Made by a program: the position numbers and the translations under genes. Positions 52,097 through 61,837 of a stretch of DNA of 64,000 bases are shown piece after piece. Source of the DNA: Archangium sp. (lineage in GTDB: Bacteria > Myxococcota > Myxococcia > Myxococcales > Myxococcaceae); assembly GCA_030695565.1 (NCBI GenBank), contig JAUYRZ010000007.1:35091-99090 (forward strand). Direction: 5' to 3'. Under the pieces are notes generated by a model. That model searched no databases. It was not told where the DNA came from and saw nothing but the letters and a program-made list of their open reading frames with translations. Numbering within the stretch: the stretch's first letter is position 1; each line of letters starts with the position of its first letter.

Positions 52097-52785
52097 CGCC
52101 CGGCCTCCTCTCGCAGCGCAGCCAACAACTCAGGCTCGGCGTTCAACGCGATGTGAACATCGTTTCGACCGCGAACGAGCCGCGACTGAGCGTTGGCAAC
52201 GGTGATCGCCAGAATGTCTGCGATCTCCTTGAGCTCGAAGCCGTGCACGTCATGCAGCAAGAAGACCTGCACCCGACTCGGGTTCAGCAAGGCGAGCACC
52301 TCGCTGACTCTTCGGAGCGCCTGGCGCCGGAGCGTCGTCAGCAACGGCCCGTCACTCGGGTTGCTCGGGTGCTCGACGGGCGCTTCGGAGTCGTCGTCGG
52401 TCGAGCCCAGTGCGGCAAAGCGCGCCTCGAGTTTGACCCGCCGGAGCCGCTGATAAACGGTGCGCGCCGCGATCGTCGCGGCCCAGGCGTCGAGGCTGCG
52501 CACCTGGGGACGGGCGCGGAGGGACACCACCAGCTCCATGAAGGTCTGTTGCACCAGGTCTTCGTGCTCCGTGGAGCGGGGCGCCAGTCGGCGGATGGTG
52601 CGGCTGACCACGGGGCGAAGCCGGTCGTAGAGCACCACCGCGCGGCTGGCGTTCCCAGCGGCCACCGCTTCGATGAGCGAAGCGTCGTCGTCAGTGTCGT
52701 CGACGATGCGCAGCGGGGTGCGCGATGGCGTGATGGTTCGAGGCAGCACGACAGAAGGTGGCGTGGGTCGTGATTCAGAAGGCAT
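52093..52785 (-). CDS. ECF-type RNA polymerase sigma factor
   Basis: TEHEDLVQQTFMELVVSLRARPQVRSLDAWAATIAARTVYQRLRRVK; LLNPSRVQVFLLHDVHGFELKEIADILAITVANAQSRLVRGRNDV; ATGA overlap with the FecR-like gene. Confidence 0.9.
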   Translation of the reverse strand: MPSESRPTPPSVVLPRTITPSRTPLRIVDDTDDDASLIEAVAAGNASRAVVLYDRLRPVVSRTIRRLAPRSTEHEDLVQQTFMELVVSLRARPQVRSLDAWAATIAARTVYQRLRRVKLEARFAALGSTDDDSEAPVEHPSNPSDGPLLTTLRRQALRRVSEVLALLNPSRVQVFLLHDVHGFELKEIADILAITVANAQSRLVRGRNDVHIALNAEPELLAALREEAGR

Positions 52786-52791
52786 CAGCGC

Positions 52792-53634
52792 TTACAGCTC
52801 TGCAAAGTAGCCCACTTCAGGGCGAACCCAGGCCGGGCCGACGGTGCCCAGGAGCGCTTCACCCACAAAGACAGACAAGCTGCTGGGAATGAAATGCCCC
52901 GTCACCGCGAAGCGAAAGCCGTGGTGCGGCCCCACCTCGAGGCGCCCTTCGGCCGCGACGCGGAGCAATGGCAGCCAGGTGGTCAGACTCACCCCGTCGC
53001 GGCTGAGGATCGGAGCGGTCACGCCCCCTCCGACAACGGCCGCGGTGGAGAAGGCGCCCCGACTCAAGGGAACGGCGAGCTCGACGAAGAAGGATGGCTG
53101 AACGAGGGTGGTCGAAGGCGCCGCGAACAAGCCCACCTCGGCCCCCACGCCGAGCTGCAGTGGCGCCACGAGCTCGCGGCGCAGCCTCACCCCCAGACCC
53201 CCGCCGGGCTGGAGCCCCGGGAGATCGAGCCCTCCGAAGAGCGAGGCATCGAGGGTCCATGCAGCGTGCCCCTGCAGCACGGGCGCCTGCGGGGCGGGCG
53301 GTTTGAGAGACTCGAGGTCGGCCTCTCGCTCTCGCATCATCGCAGCGAGCGTGAACGCGACCGCCTTGGCCCGGTCCCTCGGGGCGTCTGACGAGGTGAA
53401 GCGCAAGAGCCGCCGAAGATCGCCCGCGATGCGCGCTGTGTGCAGCACCACCTCGACCTCGAGCCCGCCGCTCTTGTTCGTCACCCAGGCCACGGTGCGG
53501 CCGGGGGGCGCGTTGGGCCCGAGCAACACCTCGGGCACGGCCCCTGGGAAGGCCAGAGGTAGCACCACATTCAAGTCGCTCTGAAAGGGAGTCAACAGCT
53601 CACCGACGAGCAGGACCAGCAGGGTCGTGGTCAC
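52792..53634 (-). CDS. Hypothetical protein, first gene of the sigma/FecR operon
   Basis: Signal-like N-terminus; 7 bp upstream of the sigma factor; beta-rich C-terminus. Confidence 0.65.
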   Translation of the reverse strand: MTTTLLVLLVGELLTPFQSDLNVVLPLAFPGAVPEVLLGPNAPPGRTVAWVTNKSGGLEVEVVLHTARIAGDLRRLLRFTSSDAPRDRAKAVAFTLAAMMREREADLESLKPPAPQAPVLQGHAAWTLDASLFGGLDLPGLQPGGGLGVRLRRELVAPLQLGVGAEVGLFAAPSTTLVQPSFFVELAVPLSRGAFSTAAVVGGGVTAPILSRDGVSLTTWLPLLRVAAEGRLEVGPHHGFRFAVTGHFIPSSLSVFVGEALLGTVGPAWVRPEVGYFAEL

Positions 53635-53725
53635 GTCGATGAATAGTCACACGAACCTCGAAGCAGACCAAGAGCGTCACCCGACGCCTGCCCAGGAGGG
53701 GCTCGGGCCACTTCGACTGCACGCC

Positions 53726-53869
53726 ATGTCGACCGTCGCCGATGACATCAAGACGTTCCTCGCGCTGCACCACCGCCTCGCTCTGCTGAGCGCCGCCGAG
53801 CGTCAACAGTACGAAACCCTCAAGGAACGTGTGCAGGCCGCGCTGCAGCAGCCTGCCGGTGAGCGCTGA
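53726..53869 (+). CDS. Small helical protein (47 aa)
   Basis: MSTVADDIKTFLALHHRLALLSAAERQQYETLKERVQAALQQPAGER. Confidence 0.5.
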   Translation: MSTVADDIKTFLALHHRLALLSAAERQQYETLKERVQAALQQPAGER

Positions 53870-53965
53870 GATCAAAAAACAAGAAAGCCGTGCCTGTCGG
53901 CGCCCGCCTCCGGCCACCTCTCCAGGTTGTCGCTCGCCCTGTCGGCCCACCCAGAGGAGAAGTCG

Positions 53966-55942
53966 ATGCGCTCTATCGTGCTGTCGGTCGCCTGCATGCT
54001 GCTGTCCGCGTGCTCCTGCAACAACGTGGTGATCAACGCCGACGGAGGGGCCCTCGACGGCGGTTCGGGTTCCCAGGGCGGCGGCATGGGCACGGCGAGC
54101 GGGGGCGGGGGCGGTGCGACGGCCTCTTGCGGCAACCCCGGAGAAGCCTGCTGTGCCGGCAACACCTGTGGAGCGGGTGGTTGTTGTCTGGGCAGCGCCT
54201 GCGTCGGTGCCGGGGTCAGCTGCGGCGGCGCGCTGGGCGTCTGCTCCGCCGGGAGCTGTGGCACCTGCGGCGGGTTGGGCGAGGCGTGTTGTGCCAACGC
54301 CCAGTGCACGTCTGGCGGGAGCGCTTGCGTGGCGGGCACGTGCGCTGCTTGTGGTGGGCTCGGCCAGGCGTGCTGCGGCAACGACACCTGCACGCTGGCG
54401 GGCGCGACCTGCCGAAACGCGACCTGCACGGTGTGCGGCGGGCCGGGCGAGGCCTGCTGCGCGGGTCGACAGTGCGACTCGAACGCGGTGTGCGCCGGCG
54501 GGGGTGGGGGCACCTGCGCGGTGTGCGGAGGCCCGGGCCAGCCGTGTTGCGCGGGAGACGCCTGTGGAGGCGGCGGGTGCTGCGTGAACAACGCCTGCAT
54601 CGCCCCTGCCGCGACCTGCCCCGTCATCGGCGGGGCGTGCACCAACGGGAGCTGCGGCACGTGCGGCGCGCTGAGCCAGTCGTGCTGCCCGGGCGGGTCG
54701 TGCACCGCGGGCGGCGTCACCTGCTCGGCCGCCACCAGCTGCGTGTCGTGTGGCGGCGCGGGCCAGCCCTGTTGTCGCGGTGATGTCTGCACCGCCGCCG
54801 CCACGGCTTGCAACAACGGCGCGTGCGCAGCGTGCGGCGGGCCGGGTCAGCCGTGCTGTCCGGGCGCGGTGTGCGGTGGCGGCACCGTGTGTGGTGGCGG
54901 GCTGTGCGAGGCCTGTGGCGGCGTCGGCCAGCCCTGCTGCGCGGGGAGCGCCTGCGCCGCGGGCTGCTGCGATGCGAACGGCACCGACCGCTGCATCGCC
55001 TCAGGCAGCACCTGCTCTCCGGGCGATCTCTGTCTTCCCTCGGGCCAGTGTGCCGGCTGCGGTGGCCTGGGTCAGCCGTGCTGCGGCGGCACGACGTGTG
55101 GCGGCGCCAACGTCGTCTGCGCGGCTGGCGCCTGCGCGAGCTGCGGCGTCGCCTTTCAGCCGGCCTGCCCCGGCAGTGCCTGTCTGGCGGGCGGCTGCTT
55201 CGACGCCGCTTCGGGCACCTGCCTTCCGTCTGGCGCTGACGGCCCCGGCGGCACCGTGTGCAAGGCGGGAACCCTGGTGGCTTGCGGCGGGCCCAGCCAA
55301 CCGTGCTGCGCGAACAGCACATGTGGGGCAGCGGGCTGCTGCGCGGGCACCACCTGCGTAGCCGACGCGGCGAGCTGCGGTGCGGGCCTGGGGGTATGCG
55401 CCGCCGGCGCGTGCTCGACCTGCGGTGGCAACGGCTCGCAGTGCTGCCCCAGCGTGGGCCCCGCGAACGACTTCTGCACGGCGGGGGGCGCGGCTTGTAA
55501 CGGCAACGACTGCGCGACGTGTGGTGGGCCGGGGCAGCCGTGCTGCAACGGCAACAGCTGCAACAACGGAGGGTGCTGCAACAACGACGTCAACGGCGGC
55601 ACGTGCGTCTCGGCCGGGGCCGCCTGCGGTGCGGGGCTGGGAACCTGCCAGGGCGGCGGCTGCGTCTCGGGGGCGCTCTCCTGCGGGCGCCTCGGCCAGC
55701 GCGAGTGTCCAGGTGACGTGGCGTGCACCGCACCCTCGACGGTCGCCGATAACGGGTTCTGCGTGGCTTGCGGCGGCGTGGGCCAGCGGTGCTGCGAGTC
55801 GGCTTCTGGTCGGTACTGCGGCGCGGGCGCGGTGTGCGGCAACAACCAGCAATGCGAACCGTGTGGCGCTGCGACCCAACTATGTTGTCTTGGCCGGTTC
55901 TGTGACACCGGCCAGGCGTGTGGCAACGGGCGTTGCAACTGA
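53966..55942 (+). CDS. Large secreted lipoprotein made of tandem Cys-rich CGGxGQPCC-type repeats
   Basis: MRSIVLSVACMLLSACSCNNVVINADGG...; about seventeen CGGxGQxCC-like units followed by CxxGxC spacers. Confidence 0.85.
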   Translation: MRSIVLSVACMLLSACSCNNVVINADGGALDGGSGSQGGGMGTASGGGGGATASCGNPGEACCAGNTCGAGGCCLGSACVGAGVSCGGALGVCSAGSCGTCGGLGEACCANAQCTSGGSACVAGTCAACGGLGQACCGNDTCTLAGATCRNATCTVCGGPGEACCAGRQCDSNAVCAGGGGGTCAVCGGPGQPCCAGDACGGGGCCVNNACIAPAATCPVIGGACTNGSCGTCGALSQSCCPGGSCTAGGVTCSAATSCVSCGGAGQPCCRGDVCTAAATACNNGACAACGGPGQPCCPGAVCGGGTVCGGGLCEACGGVGQPCCAGSACAAGCCDANGTDRCIASGSTCSPGDLCLPSGQCAGCGGLGQPCCGGTTCGGANVVCAAGACASCGVAFQPACPGSACLAGGCFDAASGTCLPSGADGPGGTVCKAGTLVACGGPSQPCCANSTCGAAGCCAGTTCVADAASCGAGLGVCAAGACSTCGGNGSQCCPSVGPANDFCTAGGAACNGNDCATCGGPGQPCCNGNSCNNGGCCNNDVNGGTCVSAGAACGAGLGTCQGGGCVSGALSCGRLGQRECPGDVACTAPSTVADNGFCVACGGVGQRCCESASGRYCGAGAVCGNNQQCEPCGAATQLCCLGRFCDTGQACGNGRCN

Positions 55943-56205
55943 ACACGGCGTTCACTGCGACCATCACCACGAGCACCTTGATCGCGGTCGGGGTTCCCCT
56001 GGCGTCGAACCACACGTGGACCTTCACCACCGGCTATCCGCGGGCGCTGCCGGTCAACCTCGGCTCGCCGATCAACTACATGATCCTCGCCAAGACCGGC
56101 ATCTCGTCGGTGCCGGCATCGGTCGTCACGGGAAGCATCGCCGTCAGCCCCGAGGCCGCGACGGCCATCACGGGGTTCAACCTCGCGGATCCGCCGACGG
56201 TGTAG
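55935..56205 (+). pseudogene. Remnant of a Big_5-like/DUF3494 (ice-binding-like) adhesin
   Basis: LNTAFTATITTSTLIAVGVPLASNHTWTFTTG then PVNLGSPINYMILAKTGISSVPASVVTGSIAVSPEAATAITGFNLADPPTV*; only the start of DUF3494 is present. Confidence 0.65.
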
Positions 56206-56271
56206 CGCTCACAGCTACAGCGCACGACCGCCTGCCGTGCGCGCGAGAGCGAGCAGCGCGGTCCTGGGCCC

Positions 56272-57351
56272 TCAGCGACAGTCGCCTGTGGTCCTGTTGC
56301 AGGTCTTTCCTTGAGGGCAGGTCCGGCCCCAGGTGCATGAGGACGCGCACCAATTGCCTGCAGCTCCCGCCTCGCAGACGTACTCCGTGCGGCACTCAGC
56401 TTGACGACCCGGAACGGAACACGGCGCCCTGCAGAGGCTCACACCGCCCTCCGTCACGCAGACATCGGAGCCGTTCCCACAGGGCGCACCGGGCGTGCAG
56501 CTCGAGGTGCAGTAGCCGCCGTAGTACCCGGTGTGAGCCCCGTCGTAGGGGCGCTGACACACGCGGCCTGGACCGCAGTCGGAGGCGTCAAGGCAGGGCG
56601 AGCCGATAGCGGCCGTGAGGGAGGTCGCCGGGGGCGGGTCGATCCAACACAAGCTCGCGCCGTTCCAGGAGAGCCCGTCGTAGCAGCTGTACCCTGCGCG
56701 GCAGCCGCGTGGGTGGCAGGTCGGCGCGCAGAGGCGCACGCTCTCACCGAAGCGGGTGGGAAACGAGACGCAGTCGCTGATTCCCGTACACGAGGCGGAG
56801 GTGCCCTCGCACGGCAGCGTACAGAAGCCACCGGGATAGGCGACGCCGCCCGTCGTGTGCAGGCGGCAATAGGCACCTCGTCCCAGCCCCGCGCAGCTCG
56901 AGTCAGAGGTGCACGGATCGCCGACGAGCACGGCTGCAGGAGCGCACTGTTGTTTGACGCACGCTGATTCACACAGCGTGCAGGCGCTCCCCACCGGGCC
57001 GCAGCGCGAGCTGAGCTTGCCGGTGTGACAGATATCGGTGTTGTGGCAGCCGGTCGTGCAGGTGTCGGGGCCGCGGCACGACCCGCGCTCGCACCGGTTG
57101 TTGCTCGTGCACGCCTGGCAGGCTTCCGCGTAGACGCCGCACTGCGACGAAGTCTGCGAGTCCGTTCGGATGCAGGTCGCTCCGTCGCAGCACCCATCGG
57201 AGCAGTTCGCGGGACTGCAGGCCCCTGCGCCGGCCTCAGGTGCTGCAGCTTTAGTGTCACCGCACGTGGCGCCTTCGCACACGGTGACGAGACAGCCGGA
57301 GGACAACACCGACACCAGGATGACTAATCGCGAGCAGCTCCCGCCGAGCAT
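56272..57351 (-). CDS. Secreted Cys-rich lipoprotein
   Basis: LVILVSVLSSGCLVTVCEGATCG; CSDGCCDGATCIR; repeated Cys spacing resembling the protein at 6800-7501. Confidence 0.8.
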   Translation of the reverse strand: MLGGSCSRLVILVSVLSSGCLVTVCEGATCGDTKAAAPEAGAGACSPANCSDGCCDGATCIRTDSQTSSQCGVYAEACQACTSNNRCERGSCRGPDTCTTGCHNTDICHTGKLSSRCGPVGSACTLCESACVKQQCAPAAVLVGDPCTSDSSCAGLGRGAYCRLHTTGGVAYPGGFCTLPCEGTSASCTGISDCVSFPTRFGESVRLCAPTCHPRGCRAGYSCYDGLSWNGASLCWIDPPPATSLTAAIGSPCLDASDCGPGRVCQRPYDGAHTGYYGGYCTSSCTPGAPCGNGSDVCVTEGGVSLCRAPCSVPGRQAECRTEYVCEAGAAGNWCASSCTWGRTCPQGKTCNRTTGDCR

Positions 57352-57437
57352 ACTCGACTCTATCCCACGCCGTGCTCTCGCTTGTCTGCTTTGCCTCCGT
57401 CCCGCAGGAGCCGAAGTCTTCCAACGGACTGGCCGGG

Positions 57438-57866
57438 TCAGAGCGCGCCGAGGTCTATGGACGTGGTGACGCTCCCCGCACCGACGCCTCCGTCAGTGAG
57501 GCGTGGGACTGAGACGGAGAGGACGTACGTATCGTCCATGCCGAGGTGCGAACACGTTCGTGTCGGGCCCTCGGAGTACCTGAGCTCGAACGCCAGCGTG
57601 CCCGTGCTCGATGAGGTGCTGATCAGCTGCGCGCCGGTGACCCCCGCGTCGAGGAGTCGCACGTTCCCGGTCGCGCTCGGTGAGGCGTAGAACGCCGCCG
57701 GCGCCGAGGTGGGCTGCCACGTGACGTCGATGACCACGCCCGCATCGGTGGTCGTGCCGCTCGCGGCGGGCGATGGAAAGAGCACTGCGGCAGACGAGCA
57801 GGGTCCCCCGGACATGGGACAACCGGCGGTGAGGAGGAGGGTGAGAGCCAGGAGGGTCGTGCGCAT
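57438..57866 (-). CDS. Hypothetical lipoprotein
   Basis: MRTTLLALTLLLTAGCPMSGGPC lipobox. Confidence 0.65.
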   Translation of the reverse strand: MRTTLLALTLLLTAGCPMSGGPCSSAAVLFPSPAASGTTTDAGVVIDVTWQPTSAPAAFYASPSATGNVRLLDAGVTGAQLISTSSSTGTLAFELRYSEGPTRTCSHLGMDDTYVLSVSVPRLTDGGVGAGSVTTSIDLGAL

Positions 57867-57924
57867 GGCGCGGTACGCAGCAAACGCGGGGCCGTCGCGC
57901 GTTCGCTCGGACGAGGTCTGTCGA

Positions 57925-59719
57925 TCAAGACAGGCGTGTCGCGGAAAGCTCGTGCGTTCTCGTGCTCCACCTCGGCAGACGTGCAGCACCGGCGCCCGTG
58001 GCAGACCTCCACCGCCCCGCCCAACCTCCCGGCAACCACACGTGCCACGAAACTTCGGCCTCCAGGTCGAAGGTGAAGACCTCGAGGTCGGTGCGCAAGA
58101 CGAACTGGGAGGTGGTTCTGCATGGGCAGCGAGGCTCCACGCGCGCGCCGCCGTCCATGCCTGCGCCTCGCAGCGAGAGGCCGGCGGCGAGGTGGGGTGC
58201 CCGCTTTCGTGAGGGCAGCCAGCCTTCGCGACCTGCCCGGGAGATCGCGTCGAGCACCCGCAGGTCTTGCTCGAGCGCGAACCGGTCGAGCAGCACCCGC
58301 TTCGCGCGGGCCGCCTGGTTCTTCAGCGCGCGTTGCTCCTGCGCATCACTCGACGACCAATCCCTCGTGCGGCCGAGGAGGAAAGCGGCCTGCCCGCGCA
58401 CCAACGGAGAAACGTCATGGAGCAGGGGACGCAGGCGGTCGACGAGCCTGGGTTCGCGGGGCAGCTCGCGGTCGGCATCGGCAGCGTTCAGCGCCCGCGC
58501 GCGCCACTTCGGATCGCGAGTGAGGTCTTCCGCGAAGGAGAGCAATTGCTCCAGCGACCCGAGCGCGCCGAGGAAAGGGCGCGGTGCTGCGGTCGCGAGG
58601 CATCAGCTCGAGCGTGCTTTCGAGATCGCCTCCCGCAGCCAACACGGTGAGCACCCGCCTCGCGCGTTCATCGATGAACGCGAAGGAGTGCATCTCGGCC
58701 GGAATCGCCGCCGGGAGCAACGACCTCGCCGCGGTGCGCCGCTTCGTGAGGTCTCGTGGCTGCAGCGCCAACGCCGCGCGCACTTCTTTGACGAACGCGT
58801 CGAGGTCGCGGCCTTCTGGTTGGGCCTCGAACAACCCGGGGTTCCGGCGTTGCTCGAACCGATGCATCTGACCCTGGCGCCGTTGGCGCAACCCCGAGCT
58901 GACCAGGTTCCAGGCGCTGCCGTTCTGCGCGAGGAAGAGCACCACTTCGCGCTCGCCGGCTTCCCACGTGGTCTCGTACCCGTCGTCAGGCACGGCGATT
59001 TCGGCGCCTGGCTTCAGCTCGCCGCGGACGCTCTCCTTGATGCGGTAGCGGCCGGCGTCCACGTGCTCCGCCACGACGATCGCCTGCGACTTCAGGCTGA
59101 GCCCCGGCACGTCGTAGACCCACTTGAGCATCGCTTGCGCTGAATGCGGGAGCGCCAGCACGGCCAGCACCACCGCGAGCCGCTGACTGTTCGCCGACCA
59201 GCGAATGAAGGCGAAGGCGGTCAGCGCCATCACGCCGGCGAGCGCATTGAAGCCGACGTCGCGCAGGTCGTAGTGACGGGTGGGCAGCAGCGCCTGAATG
59301 CCTTCGTCGAGCCAACCGGCTGCGAGCGTGAAGAGCACCGCGAAGAGGAAGCGGCGCGAGGTGCTCCACCCGGGCTTCGCCGCGAAGAAGGCGAGTACGC
59401 CGACCGCGCCGTATTCGAGGAAGTGCAGCTTCTCTTCCGGGCTGCTCATGGGGAAGATCACCGCGCCGTAGACGAGCGCGACTCCCAGCGTCGCGAAGAG
59501 CGTGCGAGGCGTTCTGAGCGAGGGGTGGCGAACGAGGAAGACGATCACGGCGAGCGCGGCCACTCCGAAGGCCGTGGCCACCGTGGCGCGCAGCAGTCCC
59601 GCATCCCGCAATGCGTTCGACACCTGCCGGGCGACGGACAACGTGCTGTAGATGCCCAGCAGCAGGGTGGCCAGCGTGATGCGAGCGGTCCGCGGTGTCA
59701 TCGACGCAAACCATGCCAC
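57925..59719 (-). CDS. VanZ-like membrane protein with HEAT-like C-terminal region, probably split by a frameshift near 58580
   Basis: Frame 1 (58415-59719): VFPMSSPEEKLHFLEYGAVGVLAFFA, LAAGWLDEGIQALLPTRHYDLRDVGFNALAG; frame 2 resumes ALGSLEQLLSFAEDLTRDPKWRARALNAADADRELP...VDRLRPLLHDVSPLVRGQAAFLLG. Confidence 0.6.
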
Positions 59720-59777
59720 TGATTTGGTCTTGGCTGATCACGCGCGCGCCCCGCTGACTGCGGCTACACGGGTCTTC

Positions 59778-60341
59778 GTGAGTACCCGAGTGCGTCTGGT
59801 GGTGCTGGTGCTGGGCCTGGGGCTCCTCATCGGGCTCGCCAGCCTGACGGGCGTGCGTGAGTGGATGACGGAGGAGCGCCTGCGCGCCGCCGTGACGGCC
59901 GCCGGCTGGTGGGGCCTCGCGCTCTTCTTCGCCATCTTCACCGTGGGGCAGTTGCTCCAGGTGCCGGGCGTGGTGTTCATCTTCGCCGCCCGCGCGGCGT
60001 GGGGACCGATGCTGGGTTTTGCGGGCGCGTATGCGGGCGCGGTCATCTCGGCCACGCTCGTGTTTCTGCTGGTGCGCTCGGTGGGCGGCAAGGCGCTGGC
60101 CGAGATCACCTGGCCCCCTGCCCGGCGGATCCTCGCGGGCCTCGAGCAGCGCCCGGTGCTCACCATCGCGGCGTTGCGGGCGGTGATGATGCTCAGGCCC
60201 CCGCTCAACTACGCGCTCGCCCTCTCTCCAGTGAAGCAGAGCCACCACTTCATCGGGAGCGTGCTGGGGTTGATCGTACCGGTCGCGGTGGTGGTGTTTC
60301 TCTCCGAAGGCGCGCTCGCGCTGGTGAGGTCGTTGAGCTGA
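59778..60341 (+). CDS. TVP38/TMEM64 family membrane protein
   Basis: GTG start; GLALFFAIFTVGQLLQVPGVVFIFAARAAWGPMLGFAGAYAGAVISATLVFLLVRSVGG. Confidence 0.8.
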   Translation: MSTRVRLVVLVLGLGLLIGLASLTGVREWMTEERLRAAVTAAGWWGLALFFAIFTVGQLLQVPGVVFIFAARAAWGPMLGFAGAYAGAVISATLVFLLVRSVGGKALAEITWPPARRILAGLEQRPVLTIAALRAVMMLRPPLNYALALSPVKQSHHFIGSVLGLIVPVAVVVFLSEGALALVRSLS

Positions 60342-60907
60342 TGCGCGCGATCCGGATGAAGTCGTACGGTGGCCCCGAGGTGCTCTGCCTCGAGCAGATC
60401 GCAGCTCCCGTGCCCGGGCCTGATGACGTGCGGGTGGCCGTGCACGCGGCCTCGGTCAACCCGGTCGACTTCAAGATTCGTTCGGGCGGTCAACGCGCGG
60501 TGGTGTGGCTCGACCTGCCGTGGACCCTGGGCATGGACGTGTCGGGTGAAGTGCTGGAGGTCGGTGCCAAGGTGAAGGGCTTGAGGGTGGGAGACCAGGT
60601 GGTGTCGTCTCCCAGCCACCGGCGCATGGGCTGCTACGCCGATGAGGTGATCATTCGCGCCGACGAGGTCGCGCTCAAGCCGAAGTCGTTGAGTCATGTG
60701 GAGGCTGCGTCGTTGCCGCTGGTCGCGCTCACCGCGTGGGATGCGCTGGTGAGCGCGCTGCAGGTCGAGCGCGGCCAGCGGGTGTTGATTCAGGCCGGAG
60801 CGCCGCTCATCGACCGCGTGTACCCGCTGGAAGAAGCGGCCGAGGCCCACCGGTATCTCGAGACCGGCCGTGCGAAGGGCAAGGTCGTGTTGTCTGTGCG
60901 CGCCTGA
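60341..60907 (+). pseudogene. Zinc-type/quinone oxidoreductase (MDR family) with the Rossmann NAD(P)-binding domain deleted in frame
   Basis: MRAIRMKSYGGPEVLCLEQIAAPVPGPDDVRVAVHAASVNPVDFKIRSG...GQRVLIQAGA joined directly to PLIDRVYPLEEAAEAHRYLETGRAKGKVVLSVRA. Confidence 0.75.
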
Positions 60908-61021
60908 GTGCTCCACTTCGCGCGCCTTCGATCGGGGCACGGGCGCCCTGACATCGATGCCGCGTTGAGCGGACCGCCGCTCGGAGGCGCCCGGTGCAAG
61001 CATTTTGCAAGGCCGCCCCTC

Positions 61022-61423
61022 ATGCACTCGCCCTTCAGCGTCTTCGTGGTTTCCGCCGGCTTCTCGCTCGTCGCGTTCGGCTGTCTTCCCGTCCCGTGCG
61101 ACCCCATCTCGCCCGCGCCTCAAGCCCTCTGCCACCGCGCTGATGCGGGGGCGATCGCGCCTGACGCCTCCTTCGTGCTGGAGGGCGAGGCCTTCGCGGA
61201 GGACGCCCAGTGTCAGGTGGCCGTCGACGGTGGACAGATCGACCTGATCGTGACCGAAGGCTCCTGTGGCACCGTTCCGGCGAACGGAGTGCGAGCGGCC
61301 ACCTTTCCCGTGCGCTGCACCATCCCTCCGCTGCCTGCGGGCTCGTACGTCGTGAACTCGCTGCCTCCGACGCAGTTCGACGTTCCACTGGCCGCTGATG
61401 CCGGCGTGCGGGGTTGCCGGTGA
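61022..61423 (+). CDS. Small Cys-containing lipoprotein, tandem paralog 1
   Basis: LVAFGCLPVPCDPISPAPQALCHRADAGAIAPDASFVLEGEAF...CQVAVDGGQIDL...CTIPPLPAGSYVV. Confidence 0.75.
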   Translation: MHSPFSVFVVSAGFSLVAFGCLPVPCDPISPAPQALCHRADAGAIAPDASFVLEGEAFAEDAQCQVAVDGGQIDLIVTEGSCGTVPANGVRAATFPVRCTIPPLPAGSYVVNSLPPTQFDVPLAADAGVRGCR

Positions 61424-61812
61424 ACACGCTGTTCAAGTCAGTCGTTGGTCTGGGCCTCTTCGTGCTCGCCTGGAGCTGCACCCTTCCGTGTGAGAGCGCT
61501 GCTTCCGCACCTCGCGACGTGTGCCGCCGGGCCGACGCAGGAGCGCTGACAGCTGACGTGCCTTTCGTCGTGGTCGGCCAGACCTTCTTGCGCGAAGGCG
61601 CTTGCTCGGTCGGCGTCGATGGTGGGCGGATCGAGCTGCGCATCGACGGCAACACGTGCACGGGCAACTCAGGCGAAGGCCTCGCGGCGCCTCCTTTGCC
61701 CAACAGCGTCGACTGCGCGGTACCGGCGTTGCCGGCCGGCACGTACACGGTCACCGGGCGCACCTTCACGCTCCCCGAAGGCGCTGACGGTGGTCTGCCC
61801 AGCTGCCCATGA
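61420..61812 (+). CDS. Small Cys-containing lipoprotein, tandem paralog 2
   Basis: GTG start in GTGA overlap; VLAWSCTLPCESAASAPRDVCRRADAGALTADVPFVVVGQTF...CSVGVDGGRIELRIDGNTC...CAVPALPAGTYTV. Confidence 0.75.
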   Translation: MNTLFKSVVGLGLFVLAWSCTLPCESAASAPRDVCRRADAGALTADVPFVVVGQTFLREGACSVGVDGGRIELRIDGNTCTGNSGEGLAAPPLPNSVDCAVPALPAGTYTVTGRTFTLPEGADGGLPSCP

Positions 61813-61837
61813 GTCAGTGTGCGAGAGTCGAGCGCTC

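Noticed and set aside
53872-54816. 314-aa Pro/Gln/Ala-rich minus-strand ORF
   Set aside because: Shadow of the Cys-repeat gene; PPHxxQ repeats mirror the CGGPGQPCC codons
53966-55942. Repeats as CRISPR-like array
   Set aside because: Repeats are coding, imperfect and in frame; no constant repeat with unique spacers
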